This document shows positions 12,805-26,300 of a stretch of DNA of 64,000 bases, one piece after another. Positions within the stretch are counted from its first letter, which is position 1; every line of letters begins with the position of its first letter. The translations under genes and the position numbers were made by a program. The notes under the pieces are model-generated. The model did no database searches. It was not told the origin of the DNA and was given only the letters and a program-made list of their open reading frames with translations. The DNA is from Cheilinus undulatus (Eukaryota; Chordata; Actinopteri; Labriformes; Labridae): positions 19,310,196 through 19,374,195 of the forward strand of contig NC_054873.1 in the NCBI RefSeq assembly GCF_018320785.1, read 5' to 3'.

Positions 12805-13954
12805 ATTGGGCCTTCAAATTTGAGTATTGTAGAATAACTGTTTATAAATTGGACTCATTTGATAAATCAATTTCACATAGTGAGGGAGGAAAGCTGTTAA
12901 AAGTAGCCTTTGAGAAATAACTTTGTGTTAACCAGGAAGGCCCCTTTAACGACTCTTCACCTTCATTATGTAGAATTCATCAATAAAACAAAAAAGTTGT
13001 TTTTTGGTCTAAAACAATAAATTAGAAGTGGAGTTTAGTGGAGATGAGCAACCAGTCCAGTCACAACTCCCATTCTAACAGTCACAGGTGGAGTTATGAG
13101 TCACTAGGGACACTCAGACAATAGCACAGTCAACGGCAGAGAGTAATCGTGGTCAATCACAAGTAAACAGCACCAAACATGAATGAGATACAGCAACAGA
13201 ACAGCAGCTTCCAGTAGCAGTTAACGATTCTAGCGAATAATTGTGGACTTTACCTCTGTGTTAAAGTAACACACCAAAATCTGAACCATGATCAATTTAC
13301 AGCTGTGTGGCTAAATGTATAATATCAAAGTTTACAATCTTTTGCAGAAGTCACAATAAAAAACATCCTATTGTTTCATTCAGGAAAGCTTCACATTTGA
13401 CTAAACTCAAGTCTGGGGTTACTGTAATGAACCTAGAGTGTGTTGCCTGAATATTTTACAGTCATCTCTAAGGAATTTGGCATTAAAGTTCTCAATGAGC
13501 TGTCACAGACCACTGCAGATCTTTGAAAGCACCTAAAAAATGGACTGCCAAAAACATTCAGTGCTTTCCCGGGCACCAAATGAATGGAACTACACCTGAA
13601 GGCCTCATTATGCCTCATGCAGGAGTCCTAAATCCCCATGAATTTTGTATGTGTGAGTGTATGAGACATTAAAGAGTGGGACAGCCATATTGTAACAGAC
13701 CTCTCCCTGAACTCTGATTTCTCTGCAGGCATGTTCACTAACAGCTGAGGCCGGCAGGGGTTCTGCCCCGCTGGCCCAGTCATTAGCTTCTCCACAGTAT
13801 GTTCCCAAAGCTGCTCTGCTAATGGACGCCAAATACTCCCGCCAGTAACTCCAATGCACGCATAAGGAACTCATATTCATATCACGATGGATGCATTGCT
13901 CCTTTCAGACATCCCAACACCTTGCATCCTCATCTATACAAACAAGCTGCATCG
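10145..13954. other. Gene-free stretch, nothing recognised
   Basis: Intergenic DNA beyond the AEBP2 polyadenylation signal. It contains a poly(A) run at about 12774-12800. The short open frames show no recognisable family. Confidence 0.6.
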
Positions 13955-13977
13955 ATCAACATCTGTAGTTTCTTTCA

Positions 13978-13983
13978 TTTATT
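13978..13983 (-). terminator. Candidate polyadenylation signal for AEBP2
   Basis: AATAAA on the minus strand, about 3.3 kb downstream of the AEBP2 stop codon. It is the last strong signal before a long gene-free stretch. The assignment is inferred from position only. Confidence 0.4.
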
Positions 13984-15848
13984 ATAAACACAGTATTCCA
14001 TTTACAACAGGGACATGATACAGTAGAAAACACACCTTTTAACCATAAAAAAGCATTAATGTTAAGTTATTATAACAACTATGATTAACAGTTCATGTTA
14101 CTTACAAGAGGGGTTGGAGCTGAGGTGATTTACAGTTCTCAAGTGTACGCTTAAAAATCTAATAAATCCTCATACAAGTAATCCATACTGTCTTCAGACT
14201 TGGTAAGACTAAGAGCTGCGATGTAGTGTCCCAAACTACTGAGTTATTGCTCCTGTGAAGTTTTGTTTGCATCAAATGCAGGTCTGTCATGACTAGTATG
14301 AGCACATACTTCATTGTCATACACAAAGGTTAAAGTACTGCATTCAGCGAGTATAAATAAGAGAATCTGTTAAGACTTATATCGTGTAAAACATAATTAC
14401 AACAAGAAATGTCCAAATACTCCAAACTGAGAGTTTACATGATTATCACAGTAAATACGGTTTTATCCAAACCTTCACAAAAACACATTTCACAATGGTA
14501 TAAAAATAAGTTAAAAATCTGCATAAATATTTTACACAAAACCGTTATAAAATCTGCATTTTTCTGACAAGTTACACAAAACATTTTTTACATGATTTTT
14601 TTTAGTTTGGTGCTTTTTAAAAAAAAAAAAAACACACACATTCATTTAAGTTGTTGATAAACACAAACTTTTTCAAAAGTGTTGCCCTCTTTTTCACCAC
14701 TCTTGGCTACAACAGTCATTTCAGATATACAAAATTGAAAAGGGAGAGAAAAAGGAGAACTGCAGCAGTGCCAAGTTATACTTCCTTTTATCGCCACTTC
14801 AATCCCCTCATTCAGCAGAGACAGATGAAGCGCGTCCCATCCCATATAGATAAACTTCCTATGAACAAGCCTTTCCCCTTAAGTATGAAGTCCACAGATG
14901 AGTCCTTACAGGCTGAGCACAAAGACAGGAGAAAAAGAGAGTCAGGATGAGATGTTCTCAGTGTGTCATCAGACAGATTAAGGTTTGAGAAAGGGGCTTT
15001 ATGATCAATCTTCTGACACATAGATGTCTTCCATTGCGGTGTGTATTTTAGAGCTTTTACTTCCCTTAACTACTGTGTTCAATTAAAGGAACAACATCCA
15101 AGTATGACCTCATGTATATTGAGAGGCAATGCTGAGGGTCATGGCTCTAAAATGGCCCGTTTCCCAATTAACTAGCTTCACGGTACACAGGAACAGTGAC
15201 ACCGTGGGGAATGAGTAATCATCTACAATGATGTCTAACCAGAGCAGAGCCAGAGCCACGGGTAATACTGTGATTGCACAAGCATTACCATTCCATCAAG
15301 GAATCAGCTTCATTTGATCTACCTTACAGCAAAAAGAAAACGGCAATTTTAAATGTGGCTGTCACTATAGTGTGGATATGTAGCCTTTCAAGCTGAGTTA
15401 GCAAGCAAGAAAGCAGCAGCAGCTCTGTTTTATCTTTATATAAATACAAATATCACTTTGAAGCTCAAGCTTTCAGGGATGTTGATAAAAATGCTCTTTT
15501 TGTGCAATGAAATTCCTTTGTCCTTAATCCATGCAAACAAATACACTGCAAACTATGCCAGCACTGCCCTTAATCAACATACATCTGAATCACTTTTGTT
15601 CAAAAGCTGAAGTTAATGTGATGAAGCATTATTACTTCAGTCAATGAAAAAGTGAACTGTCTTTTAATATTCAATGGTTAGTAACATTTAAATAATATTC
15701 TCATGTTTCTTCATAAAAAAAAAAATACCATGTACTTTTCTTTGATACTTTCTACATTAAGAGTAATTAAGTTGAAATCTAGAGAGCATTGTGTTTCTGC
15801 CAAAAACATAATAATGATTGGATATTGAAGTCTAAGGACATTGGCCTG

Positions 15849-16978
15849 CATTTATCAAACTTGCATAGAAACAAGCTTAAATCAAGATATAGAAATTATC
15901 TTATAACAAGCTCCACATGATTTATGAAACATATCTGACCATTACCAGCTTACAGCTGAGCAGTTGTAGATAATTACAGCAGCTGAAAAACACTATCATT
16001 TAAATAGGACCACCCGGCCTCACCCTCAGCGTTATGACCTGGATATATAGAATACAGTAATGACACTATGATCCCTGTATCATGGTTTCAGTCACCATGT
16101 CAGAGATGTCCAGGAAAAATAAACATCTAGTAACTTTTTAGCCTGAAAAGTGGCGTTAAAGTGAATCAGAAGCACCATGTGTAGAAGGAAATCACTGCTG
16201 TGGTTAACAGTTGTTGTGGACAACTGAACTCCAGCTGATATTAGAATATTTAATTTATACACTCATGATGTATAACTTGTATATAATATTATCACAATGC
16301 CTTCTGTTTAGATTATAATGTTATAAACATCCTTTACATTTGGGCTTATGAAAACACGGTCAGCTCTTAAGATATCAACAAAAAGCCTGTTTTAGCAATT
16401 AAAAGAAGTTACGTGTTAACAGGAGGAGGCAATCCTGAAACTTCCTAGACTGAGAAGAGAGTGGCTGTGACACCTGAGGTATTATTATAAATAGAGGCTT
16501 TTTGTAAGTGTGGAGGGGCATACAGTGATATTTATTTTCCTCTTGAGTTTCATATTTCTACTTAATACCTGCAGTTATTTTTGGCTTAAATCTACTATGA
16601 TATTGTGATATTAAGGTATGAAGCAGATCTTTAATAATTACTGATTGCATCCGGTCAATAAAAAAAATGTTCGTTTGTCAAATGTACCAAATAGCAAGTA
16701 AATCAGCTAAGAGCTTGTGCTACTCATCATTTAAAAAGCAATGCTGCTCAGAAGGCCTGTCAGAGGTTTGGATTGTTGTTAAATACATTTTTTAAAGCCA
16801 TATCTAATCTATCACTACCAGATCCATGCTGCACAGAAAGGCCACTGATCTGAAGATTTGCGTACATGAACTCAAGACATGGCGTGGGATTTGAGCGTAC
16901 TGGAGGCCCACACTCAGATTGATCAGTGTATGGAAATGACCATACAACCAAATTTCTGGTGTACACGTTTGATAAATG
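15849..16978. repeat. Repeat with CATTTATCAAAC inverted ends
   Basis: CATTTATCAAAC at the left is matched by GTTTGATAAATG at the right, about 1.13 kb apart. This resembles non-autonomous hAT-type repeats of fish. It lies in the possible AEBP2 3' UTR. Confidence 0.45.
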
Positions 16979-17287
16979 GGGGTCGTTTTTATTGGGGATG
17001 AACAGATGCATCAGTTTAGAATCGATATCAGCCAATAGATATCCTTTTGACAAACATTGGCCATAAATAGTTAATGTCGCCATGAACCAGTCAAACATGA
17101 GAGTTGTTGTTGGTACTGTGGAGTATGACACTATTATTACTTTATCATTACAGTAAAAAAATAATGAATAAAAAACATCAGCATCTTTATCAGCCATCAA
17201 CTAAATTTTCATTTTGAACATCTGTATCTGTGCATTCCTTATCTTTATCTTTTTGTGACACAAACACTCATGTTGAAGTGTTTAGGC

Positions 17288-17321
17288 TCACCTGCGTTTC
17301 AGGCGTTTCTGAGGAAGTGCT
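17288..17321 (-). CDS. aebp2: AEBP2 exon 8 (C-terminal PQKRLKRR and stop)
   Basis: 34 coding nt. It completes R463 and encodes [10 protein letters not shown] followed by TGA. The acceptor is TTTCTTTCCAG. The last codons read CGC AGG TGA, and AG/GTGAGC within them is also a good splice donor. The exon could therefore either stop here (short isoform) or splice onward to a further C-terminal exon, as the longer mammalian isoform does. I could not find that further exon downstream. Confidence 0.88.
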
Positions 17322-20300
17322 CTGGAAAGAAAAACAAAGTTTGAGAAGCAATTTTGTGAAAGAATCTCTGATGTAATCAGGCTTTTGAGCTCATTTTTAA
17401 TAATCTGGTGATAACAGAATTTAACACTACCTTGCTCAGCCTTCTTTTACCATTCAAATATAGAGTTGTTGTAAAACACTACTGTATTTACTGTATTTAC
17501 TGTGCCACAGGCACTGACCATGCATAAGGACAACCTTGACATAAACTGGCTGAGTGCTGACGGTTATATTCACTGTGAAACCAGAGTCTAGCAGCAGCCC
17601 CTGCAGTTACTGAGCCTTCAGGTCCAATTAAAATCAGGCAGCCTGTGTGCTGATCAGCACACTTGTGAGCCATATATCTCTGGTAAGAAGGCCAATCTGT
17701 TGTTTTTGGGCACATTGTTAGGATGTATTTTGAGCCCTTTTTGTTGAATATAAAGAGAATCTTTTTTCCATCTCAAATATAAATTTTAAAGTCTGGCAGC
17801 TCGGCCAACATTCATGATAGCACAGAGTATAAACTTTAAAATGAGGTGCAACTGACAGGAGGAGGTTTATGCTGTTTTGTCACATTTCATTTTAGAACTG
17901 TTATTTTTTTCTTAAGTTGTTATTAGTTCTATTTTAAGATGTCATTTTGATAGTATCCCTTTCTTTTGTTTTCATATTAATCTGCTGGGGAGCTTACACT
18001 GAAAATTTTGGCTGAAAACTCCCCCAGTGGAAAAGATGGCTCTAATACATACATTCACTCTTCATTGTCATTGTTAAAAATTTCTGGATAGTACAATCAC
18101 ATCTCACTACTGCAGATTGAGTGACATCCTTGTTATTACTGGACTTTATAGTCCAAAAACTGAAGTCAGGAGTTGCTGCCCCCTGGTGGAGTAAGGTGTT
18201 TCTTATGCAGCACACACAGAAAAACTGTTGTGGAGGGCAGAGGTTAGCACTCACTAACACTTTCATTTAGAATTAAACACTAAACAAGATAAATCCTACT
18301 GAGAAATACAAATATTGACTTTTTATTGCAACAAAAAGGATCTGCATTACTGTAGGTTAATGTGTGAATGTGCACACCATCATGCTGCACACTCACCTAT
18401 AGATGTTAGGGTCGAGCAGCATGGCCGTGTCCTGCGGTAACTGCGACAAGTGCACCACTTTAGTCTTCAGCTGTGATCGTTCCGTTTCATTCACCCACAC
18501 GTCAGGTAGTCTGCAAGACAGCACACACGCATAGAGAAGGGACATGTGGTTAAAGTCTGAGAGTCAGTGAGGAAGATGGAGAGAAGAGAGGGGGATGGAG
18601 AGTGGAGAAGGTTGAATGGCGCGGGGTGAGAGAGATGAACAAAGAGCTTCATTGAGTCCAGCACACATGTTAACACCTCCCTCTGAACACTGAGTACATT
18701 TCCATAAGTAACATGGCCTTGACCAAAGCACTGAGACTGACACAGACACTGGTGGGAGCACAGATCTGCACAAATGCTCACACAAACAAAGGAGGGGCAT
18801 ATTTTTGTCCTCTATAGTATCTTTAATTAGCTTTAAGTCATTTTTAAGTCTAAAAATAATCCATGTGATGGACGTCTATATTGCAGCAGCCTCAGGTTCA
18901 AGTCAAATGCTCGGCCTTCAGCTGCATGTCACCTCCCCCCTCTCCTCCATGTTTTCTGCAACTCTAAAGCTGTCAAAGTCCAAAAGAGGCAAAACATCTC
19001 CCTCAAAATTATCATTTAGAATTTTTTGCATTCAAAATGATCTGACAGAAGAATACCAGGGACCATTCAATCAGAAGGGGCTGTTTTTTTTTCTTTTTTT
19101 TTAAGCTCTTTAAGCAGGAAAAGTGAGGGTGTCTTTGGAGTGACAGGCACTCCTGCACATGTGCACATGGTGTACTGTACGGCTCAGCTGCACCTTACTG
19201 TACAGTTTGATTGCCCATGAAAGACGGGAGTGTGCAAGAGCACTGGCGTGGCGAGCTGAGGTGCAGAGGAAACAAAGAGCTTAGCGAGTTGACTGAACCG
19301 CCCCTCTCTCCTTCAGCCCCCCCCCCCCCCCTTGTCTCCACCCCCAGCATTCCCCCCGTCACTACGTGCGTCATCACCGGAGCCCCCAGAGATGTAGACA
19401 CACACTCACACACCTTCTGCAGGCAGCCACCCAGCCAAATCACTCATTCACATGCCTAGTCAGCCCATTGAGTGGGACGGGGTGATGGCTGAGCTTTGCA
19501 TGAAGCGCATTCAGTGCAAAAGAGTGCAGGTAGAGGTGAAGAACAAAGGAGAGGTGATAGACAACACAAATGAGAGAAGATACAACAGACAGCAAAGGGA
19601 AAGTGGTGATGGAGGGGGGAAAGTAAAATAGCTCATGTTAATTTACAACCACTGGCTTAAACAGTAATTGAAAATCCTTTTATGGCCTGTTTTAGGGCCT
19701 GGAGGATGGGGTAAGCTACATACGATAATTTAGTGCAGGCTATAAAGTTCAGAAAGCCTCAGTAGTGTGCTCATGATCTACCAGTATCCAACCATGCATT
19801 ACACAATATCCTTTAGGCCATAATAGTTAAACAAACATTATTTGACCTTAGCATGACTTGATGTTCATGAGTAATGCAGATCTCAATTCTAAATTATAAC
19901 AGTTATGCAAAGAAGTGCACACAGAAGCAGTTAAAAAAAAATTTCTGCATTGAAAAGCCAAAGAAATACACTGCTTAAGGAAATGAAAGCTGACAATGGC
20001 CCTAAGCTGTAATCTTCAAAAAACATAAGTAAGCTCCAAATCAAAATTGAGTTAAGAGAAAAGAAAACGTACATTTAAAAGTTAAAGATTTCTGTGCTGA
20101 TGTTGATGACAGAGATAAGGATTAGCACAATAGGGCTAAAGGAGAAGTTCTTGTTTTTGTGACCTAAAAATAACCCTGAAACTTTTGTATCAGTGAAGCT
20201 TCTCTCTCTTTTGATCCCAAAGTGCATAGAGAATGCAGATTCATCCACTTTAATGTTACCAGAGCAGAAAGAGGAAGTTGAGAAGAAGCAGGGACAAGAC

Positions 20301-23300
20301 AAGAAACAGTCCTCTTTAAAGTTTGTCTAAGTCTTGAGTTGTATGTCCCTGTGGAAAGCAAACCACAAATGGCAAAGGAGGACCTGTCGAGTGTGAGCTT
20401 GTGTGAGTGCACATGTTCCAGCCCAGAGTTATGATGTAAACTGTGGCATGTAAACATGTCACAGTGAGAGTGCTGTGGTACAGATGAGTAATTATTTTCT
20501 GATGACTGTGAGGCACACAGGAGGGCCAAACCTAGGATCAGCATGTCACAGGCGTCAAACATACACATTTATGTAGTGGTGTTAGTATCAGTTCTCACTA
20601 TGCATGCATGAACATATTTCCAAAGACATCTACACTAAAAGAACAAAATGGCACACCACATAGAGTTTCACAAAACCATGGCATATATTCAACATTCAGC
20701 ATGATTGGACAAACTTTCTCTTTCACGTTAATTTCAGGTCAATCAAAGCAACAAAATATATGACATAGTAGGCCACACCCAGGGAATGAACTACATTACA
20801 TGACCTTGAAAGGCAAACATTATTTTTGTTCACTATCAGTTGAGCCAGTTAGTAAATTAAACTCTTGCCAAAACCAGTAAGGAGAAAAGTAAAAACATTT
20901 TTTCCACCAAGAAAAACTTAAAGTGTGATATTCTGTTCTTTCAATAAGGCCAGGAACAAGTGTTTCAGCTTATAGCTTTGCAAGATGCTGATTGGCCCGT
21001 AAAGATGTGACAGACAGACGCTTATCCATTCACACGCTGAGGTTTGTTTTCAAATCATCTGCCCTTTCCCAAACGCTTTGTACTGAAGGTTTCACAGATA
21101 GATAAGTGAAACACATCCATCTGGCTTGTCAGGTTACTAGTTTTACCTGGTACTTAAAAAGCAACTGTTTATTGTGATCTATGAGCTACAGAGGGTATAA
21201 GCCAAAGTGAAACCCACTCTTTAAGCATAGATTGATGGCTGAAAGACTTGGAATAAGCCTGGAGCAAAATGTTCATCACAAAGCAGGTAAGTGCTTATTT
21301 GTTCACCAGCATGTTTAATGGATATATGTTATGCAGAAAGAACTGTTGCAGGATTTGGATTTCCTTGTAAACGAAATAATTTTGGAACACAGGAAAGAGG
21401 TTACTTAGAGCCCTGGTTCAAAATATGTATTCAGTGTTTAGAAGGATTTACTGGTTAAGCGATTACATGCTAATTTTCGTGGAGACGCATTTATAGCTGA
21501 TTAAACAGGCTTACATCATTTTTTATTCAAAGAAATAATCATGCCTTAGATTTATAACTGATTGGATTACAAGTGGATTTTTTATTCCTAATGCAGTGCT
21601 TTTTTAAGGTTAGCACTGAGTCTTTCAAATATAATTTTACTTTGCAACTGTCATGTATGAAAACTGACAAAAACAAGTTACATTTCCTTCAAGGAACTTT
21701 TGTTTTTTGTTGATACTAGCAACCTCAGAGGACAAAGTGTTTTGTCTTTGTTCTTGCTGATCTGATGTTGTATATGTGCAAGGTGTGTTACTGTTGGAAA
21801 AGAAGGTGTTGTTTATGATGTTACCTTACAGAGACCTGAAAGCAGTGTTATGACAGTTACATTGTAGATCAAGTCAATCATCAGATAAATGGTTTGCAGC
21901 TCATTTTAAGGCATCAGTAAAATTCTAAGTATGCTTAAGTGTCAGCTAAAGTTCTTGACTCACAAGTCATTTACCTACGGATGCATGACACTGGTTTGTG
22001 CCAATATTTTCAAATTCATTTAAGCCAATACAGATATAAAGGAGAGGTCGCAATCATTGCAACCACCAATGCAAATTCCAGTTTTTAAAATTTATTTTCC
22101 TAGTGCTGTTAAAAACTGCAAGGAATTTTTAGCACAGCACCTCTTAACACTGCACAGCAGCACAGGGGTTAGCACTGTTGCCTCATGACAAGAGGGTTCC
22201 TGGTTCGCTTCCCGGTCAGGGCCCTTCTGTGAAGAGTTTGCATGTTCTCCCTGTGCATACGTGTGTTCCCTTTGGGTATTCTGGCTTCCTCCCACCACCA
22301 AAGACATGCTTGTTGTTAGGTTAATTGGGGACTCTAAATTGGCCGGTCCAGGGTGTACCCCTCCTCTGACCCAAAAACAGCTGGGATAGGCTCCAGTTTA
22401 GACTTGAGTAAAAGAACTGTTGCAGAAGAAGGATGTATAAAGTTATCACAGCTTTTCCGAGTGTCAAGAACTAGAGTGAGAAGTATCTTTAAGAAATTCA
22501 CAGCACTAAACAATCCTGGCAGAGGTAGGAAAAGACAGATTTCAAAGACCTTGGAAAGAAAACTAGTGAGAGATGTGTCTCAAGACCACTGGAGTCTCAA
22601 AGAAGACCATCACTAGAGCCCTGCACAGCAATGGACTGCAAGGTTACAGATCAAGAAAAACACTTTTGCAGAGGAGACACCTTCATGCTAGACTGAAGTA
22701 TGCTTAGGGCAACCTGGAGAAAGATAATGCATACTGGAAGCGTATCCTTTGGTCAGATGAGACCACACTAGAGCTCTGTGGCCACAGAGACGCTGCTTAT
22801 GTTTAGAGAAAGAAGAGAGAGGTAAGATGAGGGGGAAAGAAATCATAAAAATGAAAGATATGTAAAGATTTTTAAACAAAACCTCAAGCAGTCAGCAGAA
22901 AGACTGGGTCTGGGTTGTCACTTTGTCTCTCAACATGACAACAACCTAAAACATATTTGGTTCCTGGTGAAGAACTACCTCTAGAAGATTAAAGTGAACA
23001 TTACTGACTGGCCTGCACACAGCCCTGACTTGAATGCCATTCAAAATCTGTGGGGTGAACTGACAACCAAGGTCCATGCCAGAAGACCATCAAATCTGAA
23101 GGTTGAGAAAAGTTTTAAAATGTCTTGCCCTGTTTAACAGCACTTGGGAAATACTTGGGAAAAACTGAAATTTTCATAGCAGGGCTAATAATTTAGACCT
23201 CATCTATAACTACTACTCACTACTTCTATCAAACGACTCTCTGATTGTGTATTCTAACATGTTCCCTAGTTTCCTGCCTTCGCGCTGCCCATCAAAGCGT

Positions 23301-26300
23301 ATGAGAAATATATGCTTTCAAAGGTACATAAAGCTTTTTTTCCCTTTACACTGACATGTAGCTGTTTATTTCACAGAACAGATACTCTGTGAGCACATTA
23401 CTGACATGGGCGTTTATACTTTCATGTACTGCTGTTTCATGATCAAAGATGTATAAAAGAACGGACCCACCTCATAAGGCTGTCGCTTACAGACCATTAG
23501 CTTGTTAAAGGTCCTGTTTGTAATCTTTGTGCCCAGTGACACCAAGACTTTTTTCCTAGGGAGATGCATGTATAAATGAATATCCTAGAGCTGTGTGTCT
23601 TTGATTAAATGCACAAGCCTAACAACTATTCGATAAATGCATAAATATATAAAAAGCAATGAAAACAAACAAATCATAGACTGGCAAACAAAGGTGTATG
23701 AGATAAAGCTATGTTAAGCTTGCTGAACAACGTGCAGTTTGTCACACAACATGATGTGCCAGTTGCTCGGGGCGTTCACTGTCACTGACTGTGTGTTCTT
23801 CTGTTTGTTATTCCGAAGCATTCAACAGTGAGCAGGGGAATCCATTCAGCCATCCATCAAAGATTAGACACCAATTATAGTTCTCTTGTTGTCCCTCATC
23901 CCACACAACCCCTCCCCCTCTCAGATAGCTGCTGGTGGTTCATGTTCAGAGTGGTTCGTGTTAATCAGTTACTCATTAACCCAGATGGAGTTAATGAGTG
24001 TCAGTCAGAATGTGAATGGTCTGCTCCAGTATTAATAAATATGGCTTCCCACTCACACCAGCAGCTAATCATTGACTCAGCTACCGAGAACATAGATGTA
24101 AACAAACACACACCCACAGACACGCAGAGTGCAGCACTTGATGTTGACCTTGGTGTTGAAGGTCATGACACTTGATGGTTGAACAAATGACCACCAGACT
24201 GTGTGTCAGATACGAGGATATTACACAGAGTCAAAGATTAAATATTTACAAGGCCAAATGAGACTCACTACCAACCATCTTTGTCTCAAAATAACTTAAA
24301 TTTGAATTCCTCCCCTGAACAGTGACTGTTGAGCCATCAGGCTTTGGCTTATCCACATGCTGGAGTAACGTGCATGAAGCTTAACCCAGAACAATGTCCA
24401 GTATCTAAAGAGTGAACAACTGTTTACAAGACTTTCCAAAACCAAAATCACAAAAAAATATACAGGTTTGATTAAACTGTTCATCTCCTCTGAGCTAGGC
24501 TGCCATTGACGCACCAGATTACTGGGCTAAATTTAATTACATTTGGGTTATAAAAGTCCAGTAAAACATCAACCTTGTGGTGCACTGTCGAGCACTAAGA
24601 ATCCTTGTTGTCAGGACAACCTTGGCGTTGTGTGTCTTGCAGTAATGCCATGCTGTAATAAATGTTGAAGTTAAGGAACTATATAGACAAGACAAAAAAC
24701 TCAAAGATTTTCTGTCTGACATGCAGAAAAACAAAAATGACTGGCACTTCTTCTTGCAACAAACTCAATGCAGTTCAGACACAGAGGGCCACGTCACGGG
24801 CTCTCTGTCTTGCTTTCTCTCTATTATGAGCTAGTGATGCCATCTCTAAGAGTAAAGATATTCACAGTTTGATATAGCATGACGATGCAACCGAACACCC
24901 TGTCATTGGTTGTCACAGCCAGTCACGAAAAAAGAGGCTTAAATTCATGGTTCAAAAGTTATTTAACTTTAAATAACCTGTGTCTCTTTTTGTCACATAA
25001 GACAATTTTGGTCTCAGAAAATCAAGTCAAATTTGACACCAGTTTCAGACTGGGTCTGTGTGCTGAAGCTCACACATCACTAGATGGGCATATATTGGGT
25101 GTTAGCTGCTTTTCTCTGCTGGCACAGCCCTGTCTTTCCTCACAAGTTTTCCCTCATTAAATCTCCCTACAACTGACAACTGAGCCAGGAAACATTCAGA
25201 AGAATAAGGAATTCTGTATAAAATTAAGTGATTTTTTTTTAATAAATGTTTAAGCAGTCTTTTACATTGTGGTCATCTTCCCTGTGCCTAACAATGTGAA
25301 AACGGAGAGCTCCAGTGACAGTGAAATTTAGAAAACTGTATTACACATTCATCTGGCTTATAGCCTTTATCGGTGTCATCAAGAAACCCACTGCAAACAT
25401 ATTCTACCAATTCAGACATGCACATCTGATAAAACATGATAAATAAGGCTCTTCATTTATCATGTTCCTGTCTGTTTTGCCTGAGCATTGCAAGCAGCTG
25501 TCAGGAAAAAAGGAAGCCTAATATTCTCAAGATTTGCCACCTATGATATGCACATATCATAAGTTGTGGTGCTCAGGAAGGCAGTTTAAAATCCCTGACT
25601 TGTTTACTTGCAAGCTGAAAATCAAGTTGTTATGCTGCCGAGAAGCCAAGTATCCAGTCTGAAATGGCTGTTGGGGTTTACACTCCTTGCCTCTGGCCCA
25701 GGAACATAGCTTTTGATTTAAAAAACTGTTAAGAATTTATACCTAATATGAAGTTGATCAACAGATCTGATTCTAAGGTAATTTATCCCAAAACTTCTTC
25801 TTTCTCTCCAGTCTCCTCTTCAGTTGGCTGGGTTTGCTGTTTTCATACCCTGTTACTCCCCTTCCACTCTGATGGTGATTTTCTGTTATTTTGATGCTGA
25901 TTTTTTTTTTCCAGCTTTGGTCAAGAACTAGTGGTCTTGCAACCATACCAACTATTTTACCATATCAATCTGAGAGAGAACTTGCACTACAATCCCTGTC
26001 CAGGAGCGCACTTGCAGGGGTGACAGTAGTGAAGCTGTTGGTAGCAGCTGACTTCCAACTGTGATGCACATGCTCACTCCAGGCGCTTAGGAAATGTTGC
26101 AATAATTAACCAGAAGATCTCACAAAAGAATTCCTGACAAAGCACCAGAATCGTGGGAAAATTATGTGTAGTTAAGAATTATGTCTTACTGTTTTTTATT
26201 TTCAAGTTGAAACTTCCACTAGCCTCCTCTGGAAAATGCTTTTAGCTAGTCCGCAATGTTTCAATTGTGCTTCTGAGCTAAAAATATCTCAGAATTTTGA

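Larger units (their letters stand above)
13955..17287 (-). other. aebp2: Candidate 3' UTR of AEBP2
   Basis: After the stop at 17288 no further AEBP2 coding block is visible. The minus strand has AATAAA at 13978-13983, followed by an A-rich stretch that looks like a cleavage region. Whether the whole interval is transcribed is unknown; another AATAAA-like site lies near 16987-16993 and would give a much shorter UTR. A repeat with inverted ends (15849-16978) lies inside the interval. Confidence 0.4.

Noticed and set aside
14642..14845. Extra C-terminal exon of AEBP2 (frame ending EKVCVYQQLK)
   Set aside because: Resemblance to the long mammalian tail is weak and no proper acceptor in the right phase was seen.
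16760..17200. 146-codon open frame on the minus strand
   Set aside because: It runs across the end of the CATTTATCAAAC repeat into further repeat-like sequence and shows no domain; no splice or conservation support.
20164..20568. 134-codon frame on the minus strand
   Set aside because: Low-information composition, no domain, no splice partners; lies inside AEBP2 intron 6.
22151..22396. tRNA gene
   Set aside because: It has a B-box-like word but no cloverleaf or anticodon arm that I can fold; it matches a common SINE-like repeat.
23828..24175. 115-codon frame on the plus strand
   Set aside because: No recognisable family; inside AEBP2 intron 6 without supporting signals.
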